A stretch of 31,478 bases of DNA, taken from contig CAADSM010000058.1 of the NCBI GenBank assembly GCA_900751785.1, forward strand, positions 1-31,478, read 5' to 3'. Shown piece after piece: positions 16,288 through 25,500 of this stretch. The notes under the pieces were generated by a model. The model saw only the letters and a program-made list of their open reading frames with translations, had not been told where the DNA came from and did no database searches. The stretch comes from Lachnospiraceae bacterium (lineage in GTDB: Bacteria > Bacillota > Clostridia > Lachnospirales > Lachnospiraceae). How positions within the stretch are numbered: the stretch's first letter is position 1; each line of letters starts with the position of its first letter. A program made the position numbers and the translations under genes.

Positions 16288-16932
16288 ATGAGGTATGAGT
16301 GGCTGGATGACTATCTGATGCAGAAGCGGGCGGTGACGAAGGACCTGCAGCCTGTGTGGAACTGGATCCGCTATCATGTCGGCGGCAGGATGTTTGCCGC
16401 TGTCTGTCTGGACAACAGGAACAGGCCTTATTATATCAACCTGAAGCTGGATCCGGAGGAAGGGGCTTTTCTGCGTGGGCAGTATAAGGACATTATACCC
16501 GGCTACTATTCGGATAAGGTGCACTGGAACTCCATCAATCCGGATGGGGAAGTGCCGGATGATCTGCTGAGAGATCTTCTGGACAAATCCTGGTCGCTGG
16601 TACTGGCGGGATTCAGTAAAAAGCGTCAGCGAGAGATCCTGGGGCTGACATGCTGCGGGACAGAGTGCAAAACATGCAGCTTCTATGGGGAAAACTGTGA
16701 TGGATGCAATGAATGCAGGGGAAAAGTATTTCACGCGCCGGAAGGTAAGGCCTGCCCGATCTATGCCTGCTGTGTACAGAAGCATCGATATGTAAACTGC
16801 GGGGCGTGTGAGATGCTTCCCTGTGATATCTGGAGAGCGGTGAGAGATCCCGCCCTGTCAGAAGAGGAGTTTGAGAGGTCTGTGGAGATACGTATCAGGA
16901 ATCTTTCTGGAGGAGTGAAGAATGGCATTTGA
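16288..16932 (+). CDS. MmcQ/YjbR domain fused to Cys-rich DUF3795 domain
   Basis: A 214-residue two-domain protein. Residues 1-115 match the MmcQ/YjbR fold (LKLDPEEGAFLRGQYKDIIPGYY, HWNSI, VPDDLLRDLLDKSWSLV). Residues 122-200 are a DUF3795-type cysteine-rich module with Cys122, 123, 127, 130, 137, 140, 143, 156, 161, 162, 171, 174 and 179, probably metal binding. Start ATG 16288 follows GGAGGAGGG. The 3' end overlaps the next gene by 11 nt, so the pair is an operon. Function is unknown; partnership with a GyrI-like ligand-binding protein hints at small-molecule or stress sensing. Confidence 0.8.
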   Translation: MRYEWLDDYLMQKRAVTKDLQPVWNWIRYHVGGRMFAAVCLDNRNRPYYINLKLDPEEGAFLRGQYKDIIPGYYSDKVHWNSINPDGEVPDDLLRDLLDKSWSLVLAGFSKKRQREILGLTCCGTECKTCSFYGENCDGCNECRGKVFHAPEGKACPIYACCVQKHRYVNCGACEMLPCDIWRAVRDPALSEEEFERSVEIRIRNLSGGVKNGI

Positions 16933-17572
16933 TTATAAAAAGGAGTATAAGGAGTTTTATCTGCCGCCCAGGAAACCGCAGATCATTGAGATTCCTTCCA
17001 TGAATTTTCTTGCGGTCAGAGGTCAGGGCGACCCGAATGAGGAAGGCGGGGCGTATAAGGAGTCCATCGGTCTTCTCTATGGGATCGCATACACGATCAA
17101 GATGAGCAAAATGTGCAGACATAAGATCAAAGGATATTTTGATTATGTGGTCCCGCCTCTGGAGGGTTTCTGGTGGCAGGAGGGGATTGCGGGAATCGAT
17201 TACTCACGGAAAAAGGATTTTCAGTGGATCTCCCTCATCCGTCTTCCGGAATTTGTCACAGAGGAGGAGTTTGAATGGGCGGTATCGGAGGCGGAAGAGA
17301 AGAAAGAGAAGGATTTCTCAAAAGTGGAATTTCTGACCTATGAGGAAGGTATGTGCGTCCAGTGCATGCATATCGGACCCTATGACAATGAGCCGGAGAC
17401 TATACGGAGTATGGAGCTCTACGCAATGGAGCAGGGCTTTGAGCCGGAGCTTGACCGCGGGAGGTATCACCATGAGATATACTTAAGTGACGTGCGCAGA
17501 TGTAAGCCGGAGAATCTCAAGACGGTGATACGCCAGCCGGTGAGGATCAAGGATGCTGTGTATCTTATTTGA
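16922..17572 (+). CDS. GyrI-like small-molecule-binding domain protein
   Basis: A 216-residue stand-alone protein of the GyrI-like superfamily (SOUL/AraC-effector-binding fold), without a DNA-binding domain. Blocks typical of this type are FYLPPRKPQIIEIPSMNFLAVRG at the N-terminus, PPLEGFWW near 77, FQWISLIRLPEFV near 97, CMHIGPYDNEPETI near 149 and HHEIYLSD near 182. Related proteins bind hydrophobic compounds or hydrolyse cyclopropanoids. It is translationally coupled to the YjbR-DUF3795 gene. Its stop codon overlaps the -35 box of the following promoter. Confidence 0.85.
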   Translation: MAFDYKKEYKEFYLPPRKPQIIEIPSMNFLAVRGQGDPNEEGGAYKESIGLLYGIAYTIKMSKMCRHKIKGYFDYVVPPLEGFWWQEGIAGIDYSRKKDFQWISLIRLPEFVTEEEFEWAVSEAEEKKEKDFSKVEFLTYEEGMCVQCMHIGPYDNEPETIRSMELYAMEQGFEPELDRGRYHHEIYLSDVRRCKPENLKTVIRQPVRIKDAVYLI

Positions 17573-17596
17573 CAATATGAAAAACAACTGTATAAT
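17569..17596 (+). promoter_or_regulatory. Near-consensus sigma-A promoter
   Basis: A perfect TTGACA (17569-17574), a 16-bp spacer and a perfect TATAAT (17591-17596). This is the best promoter in the window, yet it faces a terminator about 60 bases downstream rather than a gene. Confidence 0.75.
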
Positions 17597-17602
17597 AAAA
17601 GA

Positions 17603-17663
17603 AGAGGCGGCAGTACTGCCCCTCTGTCAGGATTATGGAGCCGGATTTTTCCGGCTCTTTTTT
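17603..17663 (+). ncRNA. Candidate small RNA of about 60 nt
   Basis: From the predicted start of the preceding promoter (near 17603), the transcript folds into GAGG-C-GGCA / TGCC-CCTC (17604-17624, one bulged C, GTAC loop), a short single-stranded linker, and then the Rho-independent terminator at 17638-17663. The compact promoter-hairpin-terminator layout is typical of bacterial sRNAs. I do not recognise the family. It could also be just a leader attenuator for the sigma-factor operon. Confidence 0.42.
17638..17663 (+). terminator. Intrinsic terminator
   Basis: GAGCCGGA (17638-17645) and TCCGGCTC (17650-17657) form a perfect 8-bp GC-rich stem with a TTTT loop, followed by six T. It ends the YjbR/GyrI-like unit and any RNA made from the TTGACA/TATAAT promoter. 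Confidence 0.92.
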
Positions 17664-17683
17664 CAATATAAAAGAACTTCCGG

Positions 17684-17710
17684 TGTAACTTTTTGACTTT
17701 TCAGACGAGT
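17684..17710 (+). promoter_or_regulatory. Candidate ECF-type autoregulated promoter
   Basis: TGTAAC (17684-17689) followed after 16 bp by CGAGT (17706-17710) resembles the TGWAAC-N16-CGT layout of many ECF sigma promoters in Firmicutes. The nearby TTGACT and TATAAT are only 11 bp apart, so they do not form a sigma-A promoter. The next gene encodes an ECF-type sigma factor, and such genes are commonly self-activated. Confidence 0.5.
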
Positions 17711-17744
17711 ATAATACAGAGGCAGGAAGAAGAGAGGAAAAACG

Positions 17745-18308
17745 ATGGATCCAAGGGAGCGTTTTGCGGACTGTACGGACAATGAATTGATGCGATGTAC
17801 GGCCGCCGGGCAGAAAACTGTATATGAAGTGCTGATCCTCCGCCACAGGAAAGCGGCGGAAGGGTACTGCCTGTCGCTGATCCGCGATGAGCGAGAGGCA
17901 GAGGATATCGTGCAGGACAGCTTTGCGGATATCTATGTACAGCGGGAGGCATACAGGGATACGTTTTCCTTTCAGGCATATTTGTATGCAGTGATCCGTC
18001 ATAAGGCGTCTGATCATTTGAGGCGGGCAGGAAGGTCGGAGATGCTGGATGAGACGGTGCTGGAGGCAGTTCCCGGCAGGAAGCCCTCTCCAGAGGAAGA
18101 GTTCCTTCGGAGGGAGGAAACGGACCGGCTCGCAGAGTGGATCATGGATCTGCCGGAGAATTACCGGGAGGCGCTGTATCTGTTCTGTGTGGAAGGGCGG
18201 TCGTACCAGGAGACTGCCCTTGAGATGGGCAGGAGCGTGCCTCAGGTCAAGATCTGGATCTACCGGGCGAGAAAGAAGCTGCAGAAAAGGAGGATGGAAG
18301 AGCGATGA
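17745..18308 (+). CDS. ECF-family RNA polymerase sigma factor
   Basis: A 187-residue sigma factor with only regions 2 and 4. Region 2 spans about 25-90 (DEREAEDIVQDSFADIYV, then FQAYLYAVIRHKASDHLRR). Region 4 spans about 130-183 (LPENYREALYLFCVEGRSYQETALEMGRSVPQVKIWIYRARKKL), including the -35-reading helix-turn-helix. ATG 17745 has AGAGAGGAAA upstream. The stop overlaps the start of a membrane protein gene (ATGA), the usual arrangement for a sigma/anti-sigma pair. Downstream ABC transporter genes recall the sigY-yxl operon of Bacillus subtilis. Confidence 0.93.
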   Translation: MDPRERFADCTDNELMRCTAAGQKTVYEVLILRHRKAAEGYCLSLIRDEREAEDIVQDSFADIYVQREAYRDTFSFQAYLYAVIRHKASDHLRRAGRSEMLDETVLEAVPGRKPSPEEEFLRREETDRLAEWIMDLPENYREALYLFCVEGRSYQETALEMGRSVPQVKIWIYRARKKLQKRRMEER

Positions 18309-19078
18309 AAAAGCAGGATGAAGAGTTCATTCGCGATGTATTCAGGAAAGCAGAAGAGAAAGAGCAGAGCAGCCGGCTGGCGCGTGTCCTTAAAGAAGAG
18401 CAGCAGGAGCCAGACCTTTTCCTTCTGCTCAGGACGTTCTGCAGGGAAGCCAGAATGAGAGGGACGTATATGGAGATGGGCGATGTGATCTGTCTGGCGT
18501 TTGCCGTGACAGTCCTGTGCTTCTGGGGAATCTATGCCGCGCTGGGGCAGGATCCGGAGCAGCTTCTGAGCGCCGTATTCGTGAGTGCACCCATCCTCTA
18601 TGGGATGGTATTTGCACTTAACTGGCTGAAAGAAGTGCAGAATGGGACCTATTCCATACAGATGAGCTACCGCTTTACCTTTTTCCATATCCTGGCGGTC
18701 CGGATGTTCGGCACCAGCCTGCTGGGACTGGCGGTAAACGGGATCTACGCTGTCTTTCTGACGTTCCGCTGCGAGGTGGATGGGATCCGTATCTTTGCCG
18801 TGTCGTTTACCTCTCTGATGCTTTTTTCTCTGATCCTTCTCGCTGGGATTCGAAAGGGAAGGTCTATCGGCAGGGGGATTGCCGCCGGCGCAGGATGGAT
18901 GATACTGCAGATAACTGCCTCTGTGCTGATGAACGTCTGGTATCAGAAGCTTCTGAGCGCAGTGCCGCTGCTCGTGCTCTTTGCGGCGGGAGTGCTGATC
19001 CTGGGGATTTATATACGGGAACTGGGCAGTCTGTCTGGGATTCAGTTCAGAAAGGAGTTTACAGATGCTGAGAATTGA
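18305..19078 (+). CDS. Six-TM membrane protein, putative anti-sigma or sensor partner
   Basis: A 257-residue protein with a charged cytoplasmic N-terminus of about 58 residues (MKKQDEEFIRDVFRKAEEKEQ...) and about six hydrophobic segments (near 60-80, 90-107, 129-152, 161-182, 191-211, 217-236). I do not recognise a named family. Its coupling to the sigma factor and its soluble N-terminal tail followed by membrane helices suggest an anti-sigma factor that holds the sigma factor at the membrane, but no zinc-binding HxxxCxxC motif is present. It overlaps the ABC ATPase gene by 14 nt. Confidence 0.6.
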   Translation: MKKQDEEFIRDVFRKAEEKEQSSRLARVLKEEQQEPDLFLLLRTFCREARMRGTYMEMGDVICLAFAVTVLCFWGIYAALGQDPEQLLSAVFVSAPILYGMVFALNWLKEVQNGTYSIQMSYRFTFFHILAVRMFGTSLLGLAVNGIYAVFLTFRCEVDGIRIFAVSFTSLMLFSLILLAGIRKGRSIGRGIAAGAGWMILQITASVLMNVWYQKLLSAVPLLVLFAAGVLILGIYIRELGSLSGIQFRKEFTDAEN

Positions 19079-19922
19079 ACATGTTACGAAAAAATATCAG
19101 AATTTTACCGCCCTGTGCGATGTGGATCTGACGCTGGATCACGGAGTATATGGGCTCCTTGCCCCGAATGGGGCGGGCAAGACGACTCTCCTTAAGATGC
19201 TGGCAACCCTTCTGTTCCCTACGGAAGGACGCATCCTGTACAACGGTACGGAGATACAGAAGCTGGATGAGCGTTATCGGGAGAAGATCGGCTTTCTGCC
19301 GCAGGAGTTCGGCTATTACAGAAATCAGACGCCCCGTCAGTATCTTCGCTATATCGGAATCCTCAAAGGAATCCCGAAGGAACAGATCCCCGGGAAGACA
19401 GAGGAGTTTCTTGCGCTGGTAGGGCTTGAGGAAGTCAAGGATAAGAAAATGAAGAAATTTTCGGGAGGGATGGTCCAGAGAGTGGGGATCGCGCAGGCCC
19501 TGCTCGGAGATCCGGAGATACTGATCCTGGATGAGCCCACGGCAGGGCTGGATCCGAAAGAGCGGGTCAGATTCCGGAAAATCCTCTCCTCCCTGTCAAA
19601 AAATAAGACTGTGCTGATCTCTACGCATATCGTATCCGATGTGGAGTCTGTCGCAAACCGGATCATTCTGCTGAAGGACAAGAAAATCTGCTGTAATGAA
19701 GACGTGGAAGAAATCTGTGAGCCTCTGCGGGGGAAGGTATTTGAGACAGAAATCCCGGAGGAGGCTCTGCCTGAGTGGGAAAAAAAATATTTGATCGTGT
19801 CTCAGAGACAGGAGTGGAAAAATGTGGAAATCCGGTTCCTTGCGGACCGGCGGGAGGATGCCTGCTGGAGAGAATGCGAGCCGGGACTTGAGGATGTATT
19901 TCTCTATACTTACAGAGAGTGA
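19065..19922 (+). CDS. ABC transporter ATP-binding protein
   Basis: A 285-residue ATPase. The Walker A loop is APNGAGKTT (33-41; Ala replaces the usual first Gly), the Q-loop is FLPQEFGYY, the signature FSGGM is at 132-136, Walker B ILILDE at 152-157, the D-loop PTAGLD and the switch His188. A C-terminal extension of about 70 residues follows. It pairs with the two permease-like proteins downstream. The family covers drug/bacteriocin export and regulatory transporters. Overlaps on both sides (14 nt and 4 nt) show tight coupling. Substrate unknown. Confidence 0.92.
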   Translation: MLRIEHVTKKYQNFTALCDVDLTLDHGVYGLLAPNGAGKTTLLKMLATLLFPTEGRILYNGTEIQKLDERYREKIGFLPQEFGYYRNQTPRQYLRYIGILKGIPKEQIPGKTEEFLALVGLEEVKDKKMKKFSGGMVQRVGIAQALLGDPEILILDEPTAGLDPKERVRFRKILSSLSKNKTVLISTHIVSDVESVANRIILLKDKKICCNEDVEEICEPLRGKVFETEIPEEALPEWEKKYLIVSQRQEWKNVEIRFLADRREDACWRECEPGLEDVFLYTYRE

Positions 19923-21136
19923 AAGCTGCGGAAAGCCGGACCGTGAGCTTTGGAAAGCAGCGGAGAATGCGCGTAAAAACGGAACAGGGATTGACAGAAA
20001 GCGGGGTGCAGAACATGAGGACGGAATTGAAACGGATCCTGGCGCAGCCATTTTTCTGGGTCTTTCTGGCGGGCTGTCTGTTTGTGAACGGATGGCTGCT
20101 GTGCAATTATGCCGGTCAGCGGGAAAGGGTCCTGGAGAGCGTGTCCGCAGAAGAAGAGCTGGGGAGCATAGACGAAGACAGTATGGCCGGGTATGAGGAA
20201 CGGCTGAGGAGATTTGACTCCGATGAGGAAGGGGTTCTGACCGTGGGGCAGATGCTCCGGGCTGCGGCAGCTATGAAAGAGGAACTGGGTGCTGAAGATC
20301 TGGCGGACGCGTATACTGGCAATTATCAGCTCTCAGGGAGCGCGCGGGAATATGCGGAGGAGAGGTTTCAGCGGCTGGAGCCGATCCTGGATGAGAACAG
20401 GGAAAATGGAACTGCGGAGGCGTTCTTTATCCCAGGAAATGAGAATTTTTTTGAACTATTATGCAGGCTGATTCCCCTTTTCTGTACGCTGGAAGGGATC
20501 CTTGCCGCAGTATTTCTGTCCCTGCGGTGTGTTACAGAGCCTTTTGCATCCGGCACTGCGGAGCTGGTCTTCTCATGCGGGACAGGAAGACGCATCGTAA
20601 GGAAGAAGCAGAGTGCGGGATGTCTGGCGGGCGTCCTGGCAGGAGCATTTCTCTGGATGGCGACGATGACGGCGGCGGCTGTCCTGTTCCCGTTGGGAGA
20701 TCTGTGGGATACTCCGGTGGGCAGTATGATGATGCTGGACGGAATGTGTCCGCTGATCAGTGAAATTCCTATGACACTGCGCACCTATCTGTTCGCGCAG
20801 GCGGGAATCTCCATCCTGGTCGGGCTTCTGTTTTCCTTTGCAGCGGGATGGGCGGCTCTGCGCACGAGAAATGCGCTGACAGCCGCAGCAGGGCTGGGCA
20901 TTGTCTGCATGGCGGTGTATACGCTGGCAGAACTGTTCCCCGGAGTGGATAAAGTCTGGTTCTGGATCCGGCACAATCCTGTGACCTTTGCCGCGGATGC
21001 GGGCAGATGGCTGGCAAACGGAGCGTTCAGCCTGTCCTCTGTTTGGGAGGCAGCGGCGGTCCTGGCTCTGTGGGGCGCTGTGGCAACACTGCTGATCACA
21101 TGGCAGTACAGGAAGTTTCTGAGGGCAGATATCTGA
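19919..21136 (+). CDS. ABC-2-like permease subunit with large external loop
   Basis: A 405-residue protein, shorter if a later start is used. One hydrophobic segment (PFFWVFLAGCLFVNGWLL) is followed by about 120 acidic, soluble residues, then five or so helices (LIPLFCTLEGILAAVFL, GVLAGAFLWMATMTAAAVL, ISILVGLLFSFAAGW, AAGLGIVCMAVYTL, VLALWGAVATLLITW). This is the layout of ABC-2 type permeases. GTG 19919 overlaps the ATPase stop by 4 nt. ATG 20015 (MRTELKRILAQ...) gives a more typical permease N-terminus with GGGGTG upstream, so the true start is uncertain. No close family recognised. Confidence 0.72.
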   Translation: MKAAESRTVSFGKQRRMRVKTEQGLTESGVQNMRTELKRILAQPFFWVFLAGCLFVNGWLLCNYAGQRERVLESVSAEEELGSIDEDSMAGYEERLRRFDSDEEGVLTVGQMLRAAAAMKEELGAEDLADAYTGNYQLSGSAREYAEERFQRLEPILDENRENGTAEAFFIPGNENFFELLCRLIPLFCTLEGILAAVFLSLRCVTEPFASGTAELVFSCGTGRRIVRKKQSAGCLAGVLAGAFLWMATMTAAAVLFPLGDLWDTPVGSMMMLDGMCPLISEIPMTLRTYLFAQAGISILVGLLFSFAAGWAALRTRNALTAAAGLGIVCMAVYTLAELFPGVDKVWFWIRHNPVTFAADAGRWLANGAFSLSSVWEAAAVLALWGAVATLLITWQYRKFLRADI

Positions 21137-21152
21137 ATGGGAGGTGTTTGAT

Positions 21153-22337
21153 TTGTTACGGGAAGAGATGAAAAAGATCCTGACATGGAAAAAATTGCTG
21201 CTGATCCTGGCGGTGACTGTGCTTTATTTTCTCCTGTTTCTTCATCCGTATGTGGTGATCTATGAAGGAAGCTATCACCAGGAAGCAGAGATCGCGAAGA
21301 CGCTCACAGACAGATACGGGACAGAGATCACGGCGGAAGAATATGAGCAGATGAAGCAGGAGGTGCCTTTTGACAGCAAGGAGCTCCTGGATGAGATCGC
21401 GTCCGGGCTGCCCGGATTTCAGGAGCGGGGGATCCAGGACATGAGGGAGTTCCTTTTTGATGAGACGCTGGGGGAAGACGAGAAGGAAGCGCTATGGGAA
21501 GCTCTCTATGAGGCGATCAATTTCGTGGAGCCGTATGAGGATATGAGCGAGACATTTACCGATGTGATAGAGCTGAGCTATTGGGATTCTTATCTGGATA
21601 GCTATCAGACGGAGGCACTGGATCCGCCTGCTTCAGGAACGGCGTATTATGAGGATTTGAACGAGGGGCAGACAGAGAGAGTACAGGAGAGAAACAAACG
21701 TGAGGTCCGCGCTGTCCTGCCGGCACAGATGGCTGACACGAATTTCGAGGTACTGCAGTTTCTGGCTCCGCTCATGGTGATCGGCGTGATCCTTCTGATC
21801 CTGCCGTATATGGTGAGGGAGAACCGGAGCGGCATGACAGCAATCCAGTACAGCTCGCCAAGAGGACGCCGCTGCTATGCAGTGCGCTTGAAGGCTGCTG
21901 CTCTCTCAATCCTGCTCCTGCTTCTTTTCTATATAGGACTCTATGCTGTCACCGCAGAGATTAACGGAGTCTTTGATTTCTGGAATACGCCAATCTCTGC
22001 GTGCACGACCAGATTCATCAGCTGGTTCCCGTGGACGCTTGGACAGGTGACGGCAGCGGCTGTCGGTCTGGCCTGTGCAGCGGCGTTCGGCGCGGGGATC
22101 ATGACCTTTGTCATCACGAGCTCCTGCAGGAACTATATCACTGCGATCGCGGCGCAGCTGCCTCTTTTGATCGCCGGGATTGCGTTCGGGATCTTCTTCC
22201 TGAAATCATTTACGGAGATCACGCAGGATCGGTATCTGGCATTCCTGATCGGCATCGGCTGGCTTGCAGCAGGCGTTCTGTGCGGGCTGGTGCGGTATTG
22301 GGCAGAGCGGCGGAGAGATCTGGCAGATCAGGGATAA
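21153..22337 (+). CDS. Second ABC-2-like permease subunit
   Basis: About 394 residues: an N-terminal helix (LLLILAVTVLYFLLFL), an external domain of about 170 acidic residues, then about five helices (FLAPLMVIGVILLILPYMV, ALSILLLLLFYIGLYAV, QVTAAAVGLACAAAFGAGIM, LPLLIAGIAFGIFFL, LAFLIGIGWLAAGVLCGL). The layout mirrors the preceding permease, suggesting a heterodimeric channel for the shared ATPase. TTG 21153 is chosen because GGGAGG lies 8 nt upstream; GTG 21144 overlaps that site. A terminator follows, ending the sigma-ABC operon. Confidence 0.78.
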   Translation: MLREEMKKILTWKKLLLILAVTVLYFLLFLHPYVVIYEGSYHQEAEIAKTLTDRYGTEITAEEYEQMKQEVPFDSKELLDEIASGLPGFQERGIQDMREFLFDETLGEDEKEALWEALYEAINFVEPYEDMSETFTDVIELSYWDSYLDSYQTEALDPPASGTAYYEDLNEGQTERVQERNKREVRAVLPAQMADTNFEVLQFLAPLMVIGVILLILPYMVRENRSGMTAIQYSSPRGRRCYAVRLKAAALSILLLLLFYIGLYAVTAEINGVFDFWNTPISACTTRFISWFPWTLGQVTAAAVGLACAAAFGAGIMTFVITSSCRNYITAIAAQLPLLIAGIAFGIFFLKSFTEITQDRYLAFLIGIGWLAAGVLCGLVRYWAERRRDLADQG

Positions 22338-22359
22338 CACATTAGGAGACGCAGCATGT

Positions 22360-22400
22360 AAAAGGTGCCATGGGTGTAATGACTCATGGCATCTTTTGTG
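22360..22400 (+). terminator. Intrinsic terminator ending the sigma-ABC operon
   Basis: AAAAGGTGCCATG (22360-22372) pairs with CATGGCATCTTTT (22385-22397) through 13 bp with one G-T pair and a 12-nt loop. The symmetric A and T tracts mean it may also act on the opposite strand. Confidence 0.82.
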
Positions 22401-22411
22401 TTGTAAATGAA
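22400..22411 (+). repeat. 12-nt direct repeat, left copy
   Basis: GTTGTAAATGAA lies directly after the terminator hairpin. An identical copy occurs at 28630-28641, also directly after a terminator, so the pair brackets the beta-galactosidase transcription unit. Confidence 0.45.
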
Positions 22412-22492
22412 GAATAAGACAGGCTGGAAATCGGATAGAGTGTAAAAAATGCTGAAGGCACGATCATATCACTGGAAAATATGGTAATTATA

Positions 22493-22521
22493 TTGAAAAA
22501 ATACAGATTGAAAGTTATAAT
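22493..22521 (+). promoter_or_regulatory. Sigma-A promoter of the beta-galactosidase gene
   Basis: TTGAAA (22493-22498), a 17-bp spacer and a perfect TATAAT (22516-22521). The start would be near 22528, leaving a leader of about 30 nt that contains the AAAAGGAAGGG ribosome binding site. No clear operator is visible. Confidence 0.75.
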
Positions 22522-22558
22522 TTTGTGAAAAAAGCGCAAAAAAGGAAGGGAAGAGCTT

Positions 22559-25500
22559 ATGAACAGGAAAAGAGTTACAGCGATCGTGCTCGCGGGGACT
22601 CTGATCTGCTCGCCAATATTCTCGATTGCGGATGGGATCATCGCACATGCGGCTGATAACCAGTTCAATGGAGAAGAATGGTATGACCAGATCGAGACTG
22701 TGGAGATCAACCGCGAACCCGCGCACGCAACATTTACCCCGTATGAGGATGCAGGGCAGGCGCTTGCAGCCGAGCAGACAGTTTTTGATTCTGTGGATGA
22801 GACAAGTTCCCCATATTATCAGACGCTGAACGGCGACTGGTCGTTTAAGTTCGCTCAGAGACCGGCTGACAGGGAAAAGCAGGTCTTCGGCGGAGAAGAG
22901 ACTGCGGCATACGAGGAAAACTGGGATACAGAAGGATGGGATACGATCAAGGTTCCATCCACGATCCAGGCACAGAGGGACGAGAACGGGGATTTCAAGT
23001 ATGAGAAACCGCTCTACGTCAATCAGATCTATCCGTGGGCGAACTATGAGGCAGTGGACTACAATACGAACGGCACGAATAAACCGGTGGCGCCTACTGT
23101 GAACAACAGTGTCGGGCAGTACAAAAGGACGTTTACTGTGCCTGAGGATTGGGATGGACGTCAGGTATTCGTCTCTTTCCAGGGAGTAGAGTCTGCGTTC
23201 TACCTTTATATCAATGGGCAGAGAGTAGGATATGCAGAAGACAGCTACACAGTGGATGAGTTCAATATCACAGATTATATCCATCCGGGCGAGAATACGA
23301 TCGCAGTGGAAGTGTACCGCTGGTCTACCGGAAGCTATCTGGAGAACCAGGACTTTATCCGGCTGAGCGGTATTTTCCGCGACGTATATCTGTATTCTAA
23401 AAATGATGTGGAACTGAGAGATTTCTTTGTGACAACGGATCTTGACGATACTTATACTGACGCTGTCCTGAATCTTGAGGCAAGCGTAAGGAGCCTGGAT
23501 CCGGAAGTATCGGGAACTTATACGGTAGAGGCGCAGCTGTACGGACAGGAGGACGATACAGCCATCTGGGATGAGCCGCTCAGCTTTGATGTGAATGTAG
23601 AGGCTGGAAAAGCCACGGCCGAGGAGCGGGCGGATGATAAGGGCCAGACTGCTTCCGGTTCAAAAGAAGTGACAGCGCCGGAGCTCTGGTTTGCGGATGA
23701 TCCGAACCTGTACCGGCTGCTCATCCAGCTGAAAGATCCGGAAGGAAATGTCGTGGAAACGACATGCCAGCGTATCGGTTTCCGCGAGATCAGCAAGGTG
23801 GATATCAATGAGGCCGGACAGGAGCAGGCGCAGATCAATGGAAAGAAGCTGATGATCCGCGGCGCCAACCGCCAGGAGATCGATCTTTACGCAGGACGTG
23901 CCATCACGAGAGATACGATCATAGAAGATCTGAAGATGATGAAAGCGTACAATGTCAATGCGATCCGTACGTCTCATTATCCGAACAATCCGTTTACATA
24001 CGCAGTGGCAGATGAGCTGGGACTGTATATCTGTGACGAGGCGAACCTGGAGTCCCACAGAGGAGCCACAGAAGCCGGTATCCCTTCCGATGAACCTGCA
24101 TGGACGAACTCGACTCTTGACCGAACGATGAACATGGTGGAACGAGACAAGAACCATGCCAGCGTGATCATCTGGTCCCTCGGTAATGAGGCGACTTACC
24201 AGACATACGAGATGAATGAAAATTATGCTCTGTATGTGGATTCTCTCTGGATCCTGGAGCGCGATCCGTCCAGGCTGCGTAAATACGAGCGCGACAACCG
24301 ATATACAAAGGGTGACCGCGAGAACTCTATGGTAGATATTTATTCTTCCCAGTACTGGAGCGTATCAAGCGTGGAGAGCCATGTGGCGAACACAGCGAAC
24401 AAAGCGCCGTATATCCAGTCAGAGTATTCCCATGCAATGGGGAACGGAGTCGGCAACTTCAAGGAATACTGGGATATCTTCCGCACTTATGAAAATGCGC
24501 AGGGCGGATTTATCTGGGATTGGATCGATCAGTCGATCGCCACGCCGATCCGCAATACGACGGTATATTATGTGAAGAACCCTGACGGTACGACCAGCCA
24601 GGTATCAGGAAGCCTCGTAGAAGGCAGGAACGCGGACGATCAGGCGCTGGACGGCAAAGTATTCATCCCGGCAGGCGACAGCCTCAACGCCAACAGCGAG
24701 GAGCTGACCCTTGCGGCGTGGGTGAAGCTGGACGGAATGACCGGAGCTGACCAGGCGATCATATCAAAGGGCGATTCCGGATATAACCTGAAGATCTCCA
24801 GAAGCGGCAACCAGATCGAGTTCTTTGTAGACGGATGGTCCGCAGGAACGCTGACGGCAGATTTCCCTGAGGATAAGATCGGCGAATGGGTCTATCTTGT
24901 CGGAACCTATGCGGACGGACAGTATACGCTCTACTTAGACGGCGAGCAGATCGCCCAGAGAAGTATCTCCAAGACGGCTCCGCTGGATGATTCATCGTAT
25001 CAGATCGGCATCGGGGATGACCCGGAATATAACGGAAGGAACTTCAATGGCCTGATCGATGGCGTGCAGGTGCTTAAGAAGGCGATGACAGCGGATGAAG
25101 TCAGACAGGCATATGAGTCGGGCAGCTATGACGGCGGAGACAGCGTTGTCTATGAGATGAACTTTACCGCGGACGAGACAGTGAGCGAGTCCACAGACTA
25201 TGAGGAAGGCATTTACTTCGGTTACGGCGGCGACTGGGGAGAGACAGTCACAGACTATGATTTCTGTGGAAATGGTCTTGTGAATGCGGACAGGACTCCG
25301 TCGGCGGAGCTTACCGAGGTGAAGAAAGTACAGCAGGAAGTTTCTTTCTATGATGACGGAGAGGCAGAGAACGGTCAGGTAAGGATCGTAAATGAATTTC
25401 TTGCAACGAATCTGCAGAAGTATGACATTTCCTGGAGATTCCTTGTGGATAACGGAGTCCTGGCAGAAGGCACGCTCACAGAAGAGCAGAAGAACATCGA

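Noticed and set aside
16022..16291. Plus-strand open frame of 89 codons before the YjbR-DUF3795 gene.
   Set aside because: Its sequence is low-complexity and unlike any family, with no ribosome binding site; it spans the hairpin and GC-rich intergenic DNA.
17693..17715. TTGACT and TATAAT read as a sigma-A promoter for the sigma-factor gene.
   Set aside because: The spacing is 11 bp, far too short; the TGTAAC-N16-CGAGT reading fits better.
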